This document shows, one piece after another, positions 1 to 4,786 of a stretch of 6,243 nt of DNA. The DNA is from Dehalococcoidales bacterium (GTDB lineage Bacteria; Chloroflexota; Dehalococcoidia; Dehalococcoidales; UBA3254): assembly GCA_028718465.1 (NCBI GenBank), contig JAQULX010000182.1, positions 1-6,243 of the forward strand, read 5' to 3'. The position numbers and the translations under genes were made by a program. Every line of letters begins with the position of its first letter. The stretch's first letter is position 1. A model generated the notes under the pieces. That model had not been told where the DNA came from. It did no database searches and saw only the letters and a list, made by a program, of their open reading frames with translations.

Positions 1-727
1 CTCCAATAGCTACCAGGTGAGAGGCCTCTTCCGGTAAGTCCAGAATTGGGCCCGCCGATCCATCGACATCAGCCGGTGCTCCGGACCTGCCGGTAGACCA
101 AGCTAGAAACACTCTCATTTCTACGCTCTCCCATAATTCCCGACAGGCCTGGATCATAGATAATTTGGTCCAGCGGTGGTCTATGGGGCATCCCGGTTCG
201 GCAATAAATTCATCTAATTGCTTTTCTACCCAGGATTTTTCAGTGGGTGCTAAAGCCAGGTTATTCTCATCCCTGATAGAGGCATCATGCAATCCGCCCG
301 GTTTCCAGTAATTGTGATACAGCTTCATCCAGGTTTCGGCATCCTTCTCCGAAAAGCGGGCGATCTGAGCGGCCGTTTTCGTGCCATCAGGGTCAACACT
401 CTTACCATAAATTGTGATACAACTGTGGTCCTCTTCCAGTATCACGCTCCGGGCTACCGGCATTTCTACAAACCCACCGCTTTTTTCGGTAAAGTCCGGG
501 AAGTCCTCCAGCAGTGGCAGGAAGTACCTCGTGTTAGTGTTGGCGCAATGAGAGTCACCGATAAATCCCGGTGTAGGTGCGTCATCCGAAGCCCAGCCTC
601 CACCCAGCTCATGGCGGCCTTCGAAAATTCCTACGCTCATGCCGCCGAAAGCCGCCAAATACACCGCAGTAACTAACCCTTTATTACCTCCACCCACTAC
701 CACCGCATCGAAAGTTAAATCAGACAT
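1..727 (-). CDS. FAD-dependent oxidoreductase, phytoene desaturase/PYROXD2-like, N-terminal part
   Basis: The reverse strand is open from ATG at 727 to the window edge, giving 242 codons with no stop; the C-terminal part lies outside. Residues 8-17 form a beta strand running into a GxGxxG dinucleotide-binding turn (VVVGGGNKG). Glu36 in GIFEG fits the ribose-binding acid that ends the second strand of a Rossmann fold, and the following ELGGGW resembles the conserved LGG segment of this flavoprotein group. The start is supported by AGGAGG six bases upstream. By family these are FAD-dependent, cytosolic or membrane-associated redox enzymes acting on hydrophobic substrates; the substrate here cannot be told. 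The canonical GAGHNG turn is replaced by GGGNKG. The gene is divergent from the WYL regulator at 871, which may control it. No signal peptide or membrane segment is seen in the visible part. Family assignment is good; exact function is unknown. Confidence 0.85.
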   Translation of the reverse strand, partial: MSDLTFDAVVVGGGNKGLVTAVYLAAFGGMSVGIFEGRHELGGGWASDDAPTPGFIGDSHCANTNTRYFLPLLEDFPDFTEKSGGFVEMPVARSVILEEDHSCITIYGKSVDPDGTKTAAQIARFSEKDAETWMKLYHNYWKPGGLHDASIRDENNLALAPTEKSWVEKQLDEFIAEPGCPIDHRWTKLSMIQACRELWESVEMRVFLAWSTGRSGAPADVDGSAGPILDLPEEASHLVAIG

Positions 728-750
728 GATTCCTCCTCACATACACATGA

Positions 751-799
751 AGTTATCGTTTACGTCTGTTATTTTTTCTGATAACATTGTTGCATAACT
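751..799. promoter_or_regulatory. Candidate operator array: four GTTAT/ATAAC half-sites in two concentric inverted repeats
   Basis: Outer arms are AGTTAT (751-756) and ATAACT (794-799). Inner arms are TGTTAT (767-772) and ATAACA (781-786). Both pairs are perfect 6-bp inverted repeats with centres about 1.5 bp apart. The array lies between the two divergent genes and its right half overlaps the candidate -35 box of the regulator gene. The symmetry is seen directly. That it binds the neighbouring WYL regulator is inference from position. The AT-rich composition raises the chance of accidental repeats. Confidence 0.45.
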
Positions 800-815
800 C
801 CCTGACACGTATATT
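787..815 (+). promoter_or_regulatory. Candidate sigma-70 promoter of the WYL regulator gene
   Basis: TTGTTG (787-792) and TATATT (810-815) are separated by 17 bp. The -10 matches consensus at 5 of 6 positions, the -35 at only 3. Transcription would begin near 822, leaving a leader of about 50 nt before ATG 871. The -35 region is interleaved with ATAAC half-sites at 781-785 and 794-798, which would suit repression or autoregulation. Confidence 0.35.
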
Positions 816-843
816 GTCTCAATCGACTGTATTGTTTTAGAAG

Positions 844-855
844 CTGCATTTGCAG
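844..855. repeat. Short inverted repeat in the regulator leader
   Basis: CTGCA and TGCAG flank a 2-nt centre just upstream of the ribosome binding site of the regulator gene. It could be an operator or a tiny mRNA hairpin, but arms of 5 bp are also expected by chance. Confidence 0.2.
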
Positions 856-860
856 AACAG

Positions 861-865
861 GGAGG
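861..865 (+). promoter_or_regulatory. Ribosome binding site deciding the regulator start
   Basis: GGAGG lies 5 nt before ATG 871. It lies downstream of an in-frame TTG at 850, so it supports ATG 871 rather than the longer reading. Confidence 0.7.
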
Positions 866-870
866 AGCGC

Positions 871-2139
871 ATGGGACCTAACTGGAAAAAAAGAGACCGG
901 ACTGCTCGTCTACTTAAAATTCAGGTATTGCTGGGTCAAAATCCTGCTGGCCTTAAAATAGAGGAGATAGCCAGGTCATGTTCCGTGAATGTCAGGACTG
1001 TATATCGCGACCTGAAAGCACTTGAGTCCGAACTTAATGTGCCTATCTGGCAGCATGGCGAAAAACGGGGAGTCGTAGCGGGTTACAATTTACCGGCGAT
1101 TCCTTTTACATTGGCTGAGGCTATGAATATTTTCCTGGCTGTGCGCTTAATGCAGAATTATTCGCGCTGGTACGACCCCAATATCGCTTCAACTTTCATG
1201 AAATTGAACTATGTGGTTCCTCCTCTGCTGAGGACTCAGATTCAAAACACGATCAACTGGGTAGAACAGCAACCCAAAAATGAAAAATATATTCATATCT
1301 TTGAAACCCTTATCAAATCCTGGGTATCACAGCATCGAGTTACCATCTGGTATCAGGATTTATCTGATAAAGAACCTATAGAGCGTCTGATCGAGCCTTA
1401 TTATATTGAACCAACGACACATAGTCACGCCAGCTATGTTATTGCCTATTGTCACCTTAAAAAGACTATTTGCTCCATCAAAATAAACCGCATCGAGAAC
1501 ATCCGTATCGAATCCGGGACATATATAATTCCACTGGATTTTAATGCTATTGATTACCTTAGCTCAGCCTGGGAGATTTTTGTAGGAGGACCGGTAGAAA
1601 CTGTCAAGCTGCGTTTCAGTTCCCGTCTCAGCAGACCGATTCAAGAAGCTCGCTGGCATGCTTCGCAGATAATGGAGCCTCAAAAAGATGGCTCTTTGAT
1701 AATGACTCTTCGAGTCAATAACACTTATGATTTCCGATCATGGATATTAGGTTGGGGAGATGAGGTCGAAGTCCTGGAGCCTGAAAACCTCAGGAGCTGG
1801 ATGATTGGCCTGAATAAATCAATCAGTAAAATTTATACTTCTAAAGAACTTCCTTCTCGACCTATGCAAAGCGACAAGAACCCGTCTCCGGAGTCGTTGG
1901 AGTTAACGAATGATCAATGGAAGATTATTAAAGATAGAATGCCTCACAAATCATGGACGGGAAGGCCGAGGGCAAATGATAGAGAAATTATCAACGGCAT
2001 TCTCTGGGTTTTGCGAACCGGGTGCAGATGGATTGACATCCCCCGGAAGTATGGCAGTTATTCTACTTGCTACTCCAGATACCAGGCATGGAAAAAACAG
2101 GGGACCTGGGATTCCATCCAACATATCGTCAAACCATAG
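871..2139 (+). CDS. HTH-WYL transcriptional regulator fused to a transposase-type DUF4096 domain
   Basis: This is a 422-residue predicted cytoplasmic DNA-binding regulator. Residues about 11-58 form a DeoR/HTH_11-type winged helix-turn-helix with recognition segment SVNVRTVYRDLKALE. Residues about 138-220 form a WYL domain, a sensory domain thought to bind ligands or nucleic acid. The name-giving triad reads Ser188-Tyr189-Val190, while the later Arg207 of the conserved R-I pair is kept. Residues about 241-315 look like the usual WYL C-terminal extension. A Ser/Pro-rich linker (326-343) leads to residues 344-418, which match the N-terminal domain of IS5/IS402-type transposases: LTNDQW, TGRPR, NGILWVLRTGCRW, then spaced Pro, Tyr-Gly, Tyr and Trp. 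The stop follows directly and no DDE catalytic part is present, so it should not transpose. Usual WYL regulators end near residue 320. The gene looks more AT-rich than the downstream metabolic genes. It is divergent from the oxidoreductase at 1-727, a likely target. Domain calls are firm; ligand and targets are unknown. Confidence 0.88.
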   Translation: MGPNWKKRDRTARLLKIQVLLGQNPAGLKIEEIARSCSVNVRTVYRDLKALESELNVPIWQHGEKRGVVAGYNLPAIPFTLAEAMNIFLAVRLMQNYSRWYDPNIASTFMKLNYVVPPLLRTQIQNTINWVEQQPKNEKYIHIFETLIKSWVSQHRVTIWYQDLSDKEPIERLIEPYYIEPTTHSHASYVIAYCHLKKTICSIKINRIENIRIESGTYIIPLDFNAIDYLSSAWEIFVGGPVETVKLRFSSRLSRPIQEARWHASQIMEPQKDGSLIMTLRVNNTYDFRSWILGWGDEVEVLEPENLRSWMIGLNKSISKIYTSKELPSRPMQSDKNPSPESLELTNDQWKIIKDRMPHKSWTGRPRANDREIINGILWVLRTGCRWIDIPRKYGSYSTCYSRYQAWKKQGTWDSIQHIVKP

Positions 2140-2291
2140 CAAACCTGGTCAGTTTTAAGATCCAGAAATGCCTCAAATGAGCCTGCCGGATAGTTTCTAA
2201 ATTTATCTATTTGAAAACTGTAATCTCAGACAGGTTGATTACCTGATAAATAATGTCGACTGAAGCGTATCTATACCAATTCGAATTTGCT
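2140..2291. other. Convergent spacer between the regulator and surE
   Basis: No gene is seen in these 152 bases. AACCTG (2142-2147) and CAGTTTT (2150-2156) are mirrored as inverted repeats by AAAACTG (2214-2220) and CAGGTT (2231-2236), with a gap of 57 nt. A smaller hairpin, CAGGT-TGATT-ACCTG, spans 2231-2245. AATTCGAATT (2278-2287) is a perfect palindrome. None is followed by a T-run on either strand, so an intrinsic terminator for either gene cannot be claimed. There is no readable remnant of a transposase catalytic domain after the regulator stop. Confidence 0.4.
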
Positions 2292-3083
2292 CTACCGGCT
2301 GCCTGTCCGAAACTCTTCGAGTAATCCGGAGGTGATCTTTTCCAGCAAAGAGCGAGGCACTCTGTTATTCAGGAAGAGGCGGAGTGGGGTAATGGAGATA
2401 TTACCCCGGATGCTTTCCCAGATATCCGAATGAGGGTCTACCTGAGTATTGACAGACTCCCTTATCAACGTATAGTAAGTCCTCCTGCCGTCATGACCCT
2501 CTTCTACAGTATTAACATGGCTTCGATGCGCCAGGGCGGTAATTTTAATGCCTTTAACATCAGCCAGGGGAAGATCAGGCATATTAACGTTAAGGAAGAG
2601 ATTATCGGGATTGCTGATAGTACCAATGCGTTTCACCAGCAGTACAGTAAACCTGGCAACCTCTTTGAGATAAGGCACTGTCCAGCGGTTATGATAGCAG
2701 GATACAGCAATTGCCGGAAATCCTCTAAGATATCCCGCCATGGCAGCTCCAACTGTACCTGAAATAAGTACATCCTCTCCCAGGTTCGAACCCTGATTGA
2801 TTCCGGATATTACCAGATCAACCTTTCCCCGGATTAATTTTCCCAGGCCGACAATTACAGCATCGGATGGAGAGCCTTCCACGCCGTAAGCGTCTATACC
2901 CGCAACGAGGGGGCTGATCTTCTGCACCCGTAGTGGTTTGCGCAGACTCACCGCCGTGCCCACGGCGCTTTGTTCACGATCAGGGGCGACAATAGTAACC
3001 TCTGCTATTTGACTCAGTTGCTGGGCCAAAGCCCAGAGGCCGTCTGAATAGACGCCGTCATCATTTGAAACCAGTATTCTCAC
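2292..3083 (-). CDS. surE: 5'/3'-nucleotidase SurE
   Basis: The 263-residue protein matches the usual SurE length of about 250-265. SurE is a cytoplasmic, divalent-metal-dependent phosphatase that removes phosphate from nucleoside monophosphates; it is linked to stationary-phase survival and nucleotide salvage. From the chosen GTG the protein begins VRILVSNDDG, placing Asp8 and Asp9 at the expected metal ligands. Ser39 sits in APDREQSAVGTAVSLR and Asn96 in SGINQGSNLG, completing the known metal and active site. Further family blocks are VEGSPSDAV (68-76), DVLISGTVGAA and VEEGHDGRR. GTG at 3083 is chosen over in-frame upstream ATGs because homologues start here and a ribosome binding site precedes it. 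The gene converges on the regulator and is divergent from the thiolase, so it is probably monocistronic within this window. No clear promoter was found. The sequence style resembles Dehalococcoidia SurE, from memory only. Confidence 0.96.
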   Translation of the reverse strand: MRILVSNDDGVYSDGLWALAQQLSQIAEVTIVAPDREQSAVGTAVSLRKPLRVQKISPLVAGIDAYGVEGSPSDAVIVGLGKLIRGKVDLVISGINQGSNLGEDVLISGTVGAAMAGYLRGFPAIAVSCYHNRWTVPYLKEVARFTVLLVKRIGTISNPDNLFLNVNMPDLPLADVKGIKITALAHRSHVNTVEEGHDGRRTYYTLIRESVNTQVDPHSDIWESIRGNISITPLRLFLNNRVPRSLLEKITSGLLEEFRTGSR

Positions 3084-3090
3084 GCAATTT

Positions 3091-3099
3091 TCCTGTCCC
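3091..3099 (-). promoter_or_regulatory. Ribosome binding site deciding the surE start
   Basis: On the minus strand GGGACAGGA lies 7 nt before GTG 3083. It supports the GTG start, which also places Asp8/Asp9 exactly as in characterised SurE proteins. Confidence 0.6.
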
Positions 3100-3235
3100 T
3101 TTAGTTTAACACGCCGGCAATGACAGGTAAAATCAGGGATCCCGCGTTTTGTATTCAATGGTCCATCAAGTGATTCTGATTCTATTGATACTGCTGCCAT
3201 ATTCCCTTTTCTTGACCGGACTAAATCATACATCC

Positions 3236-3255
3236 TATGAGAATCTTATGAGAAT
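3236..3255 (+). repeat. 9-bp direct repeat at 11-bp period upstream of the thiolase promoter
   Basis: TATGAGAAT occurs at 3236-3244 and again at 3247-3255. The second copy ends exactly where the -35 box begins. One helical turn of spacing next to a -35 is a typical layout for tandem binding of an activator. The repeat is seen; the regulatory role is inferred. Confidence 0.5.
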
Positions 3256-3284
3256 TTGACAGCTTCCGCCAGCACTAATAGAAT
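3256..3284 (+). promoter_or_regulatory. Sigma-70-type promoter of the thiolase gene
   Basis: A perfect TTGACA (3256-3261) is followed after 17 bp by TAGAAT (3279-3284), 5 of 6 matches to the -10 consensus. Transcription should start near 3291, about 34 nt before ATG 3325. This is the best promoter in the window. It rules against a thiolase start at the in-frame TTG at 3256, which is part of the -35 box. Confidence 0.75.
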
Positions 3285-3309
3285 GGCAATAAATTCGGAT
3301 ATTTTCCAT

Positions 3310-3315
3310 AAGGAG
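3310..3315 (+). promoter_or_regulatory. Ribosome binding site of the thiolase gene
   Basis: AAGGAG lies 9 nt before ATG 3325 and, with the promoter just upstream, fixes this start. Confidence 0.7.
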
Positions 3316-3324
3316 AAAAGAGCT

Positions 3325-4581
3325 ATGGAACGGATTGCTGTTGTCAGTGCGGTTCGAACCCCCATTGGAGCTTATTTGGGCGCCTTAAGAGAAGTGCCGG
3401 CCTACGACCTGGTAGCCGCGACCTTGAATGAGGTGGTCAAGAGAGCGGGGGTCAAACCTGACGAGGTGGAAGACGTCATCTTCGGACAGTGTTACCAGAG
3501 CGGGGAGTATGTGAATGTAGCCCGCCGTGGACTTCTTCAAGCCGGCTGGCCGGTAGAAATCCCCGGCATGACCATTGACAGGCGCTGCACCTCCGGCATG
3601 GATGCGCTGGTTATCGGCGCCATGCAGATCCAGACCGGGGAGTCCCAGATTGTAGTAGCGGGTGGAGTCGAAACGATGAGCACCGCTGAGTTCTATATTC
3701 CCGGTAATGTTAAATGGGGCATCGGCCGCGGCTCAGGCCTTGGTTATCCGGACGCTCCAAGAGGACACGGCAGCCTCAAAATGTACGGCATCACCATTTA
3801 TGACCGTATTCAGCGCTCCCGCCCCATGCATCAGCCGTCAGATAAATTCGGCGAAATAATTTCCAATGTCGCCTGGGCGGAAAATGTAGCTAAAGAGATC
3901 GGCCTGACTCGCGAAGAATGCGATAAATGGGCTCTGCGCAGCCACCAAAACGCCGTAGCCGCTCAGAAGGCCGGCAAATTCAAAGACTATATCATCCCTA
4001 TCTGCGTCCCCTCCGAAAGAGGCGAGCCAAAAATCGTTGATACTGATGAAGGCCCCCGCGCCGACACCTCCCTGGAAGCCCTGGCGAAGTTGAAACCCAT
4101 TCTGGGCGGAGTTTGCACAGCCGGCAACTCATCTTCGGAAAATGACGCCGCAGCAGCTTTTGTCCTGATGAGCGAAAGCACAGCTAAGACGAGAGGGCTG
4201 GAACCGCTGGCTTATCTGAAAGCCTGGGCAAAGGCTGCAGACGATCCCCGCAATCCCCCGAAAGCCGGCAATAAGGCTTTCAAGCTCGTGCTGGAAAAAG
4301 CCGGGCTCACTATAGACCAGATCGATCTCTTTGAGATTCAGGAAGCCTTCGCTGCTCAATGTCTCTATAATATCCGTTCGCTGGAGATACCATTGGACCA
4401 TTATGACAGGATTAATGTAAACGGCTCCGGTATTTCCCTGGGGCATCCTCTCGGCGCTACCCTGGCATTGAGAGTTACCGCTCTGGTTCATGAGATGAAA
4501 AAACGCAACGCGCGCTACGGGCTGGTGGGTACTCCGGGCGCCGGCGGAGTGGCCTGCGTCGGTATTTTTGAGAGGCCTTAG
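3325..4581 (+). CDS. Thiolase-family acyl-CoA acyltransferase with altered active site
   Basis: The 418-residue protein aligns along its length with thiolases (usually about 390-400 residues), which cleave 3-ketoacyl-CoA with CoA or condense two acyl-CoAs. The start ATG gives the typical opening MERIAVVSAVRTPIGAYLGA. Cys88 in DRRCTSGMDAL is the acyl-accepting nucleophile, VAGGVETMS (111-119) and TAGNSS (265-270) are family blocks, and His374 in SLGHPLGAT is the catalytic histidine. Two motifs deviate. NEAF reads QEAF (Gln339). The CxG loop that normally holds the second catalytic Cys reads PGA at 404-406; a gapless comparison with recalled E. coli AtoB from NVNG to the final ER puts Pro404 at that Cys. 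Cys346 and Cys411 lie nearby but out of register. A longer stretch around 146-180 accounts for part of the extra length. The gene has its own strong promoter and may be cotranscribed with the carboxyltransferase 205 bp downstream. Family is certain; substrate and reaction direction are not. Confidence 0.9.
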   Translation: MERIAVVSAVRTPIGAYLGALREVPAYDLVAATLNEVVKRAGVKPDEVEDVIFGQCYQSGEYVNVARRGLLQAGWPVEIPGMTIDRRCTSGMDALVIGAMQIQTGESQIVVAGGVETMSTAEFYIPGNVKWGIGRGSGLGYPDAPRGHGSLKMYGITIYDRIQRSRPMHQPSDKFGEIISNVAWAENVAKEIGLTREECDKWALRSHQNAVAAQKAGKFKDYIIPICVPSERGEPKIVDTDEGPRADTSLEALAKLKPILGGVCTAGNSSSENDAAAAFVLMSESTAKTRGLEPLAYLKAWAKAADDPRNPPKAGNKAFKLVLEKAGLTIDQIDLFEIQEAFAAQCLYNIRSLEIPLDHYDRINVNGSGISLGHPLGATLALRVTALVHEMKKRNARYGLVGTPGAGGVACVGIFERP

Positions 4582-4786
4582 CATTCCTCTATAAAGCGGA
4601 TTGCATAGAAGGTCCTTGCAAAAACAGGTGATTCCCGAGTTGGAGAAATAGGAAGAAACGAGAGAGAGAATCTGAATGCTGACTTGTGTTGGTTTTGGAG
4701 CTAAGGATTCCCCTATTTCAAGGTATCCAGATTAACCTGGACATGAATAATTGGTTCAAGTGTTTACAGAGTCAACGGAGGACCGT
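4582..4786 (+). other. Spacer/leader upstream of the carboxyltransferase gene
   Basis: No gene is seen in these 205 bases. GGATTCC (4705-4711) can pair with GGTATCC (4722-4728) with one mismatch and a 10-nt loop. TCCAG (4726-4730) can pair with CTGGA (4737-4741) with a 6-nt loop. The two stems share 4726-4728, so they cannot form together. No T-run follows either, and I find no convincing promoter or terminator, so read-through from the thiolase promoter is possible. A purine-rich stretch near 4645-4675 precedes them. Confidence 0.3.
4777..4781 (+). promoter_or_regulatory. Ribosome binding site of the carboxyltransferase gene
   Basis: GGAGG lies 5 nt before ATG 4787, which begins the typical charged N-terminal helix of the family. 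Confidence 0.65.

Noticed and set aside
287..676. Open frame of 129 codons on the plus strand
   Set aside because: It lies antisense inside the oxidoreductase, which has a clear FAD motif and ribosome binding site; the plus-strand product has no recognisable domain.
850..870. Longer regulator reading from TTG at 850
   Set aside because: GGAGG at 861-865 is placed for ATG 871 and the TTG lies inside an inverted repeat with no ribosome binding site.
1910..2158. Overlapping open frames on both strands at the regulator 3' end
   Set aside because: They are other-frame readings of the DUF4096 coding segment with no domain of their own.
2231..2245. Intrinsic terminator at CAGGT-TGATT-ACCTG
   Set aside because: The stem is 5 bp and no T-run follows on either strand.
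1900..2291. A degenerate insertion sequence
   Set aside because: Only the N-terminal transposase domain is present, in frame with the regulator; no DDE segment, obvious terminal repeats or target duplication was seen.
2430..2762. Open frame of 110 codons on the plus strand
   Set aside because: It is antisense to surE, which is fully supported by family motifs.
3136..3143. GGGATCCC palindrome as an operator
   Set aside because: It is an isolated 8-bp palindrome with no second copy or promoter context.
3084..3233. 50-residue N-terminal extension of SurE
   Set aside because: Known SurE proteins start at the (M/V)-x-I-L-V-S-N-D-D-G block; a ribosome binding site precedes GTG 3083 and the upstream residues look non-conserved.
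3256..3324. Thiolase start at TTG 3256
   Set aside because: The TTG is part of a TTGACA -35 box; ATG 3325 has AAGGAG upstream and matches the family N-terminus.
3987..4584. Two antisense open frames under the thiolase
   Set aside because: They are shadows of the thiolase coding frame with no recognisable features.
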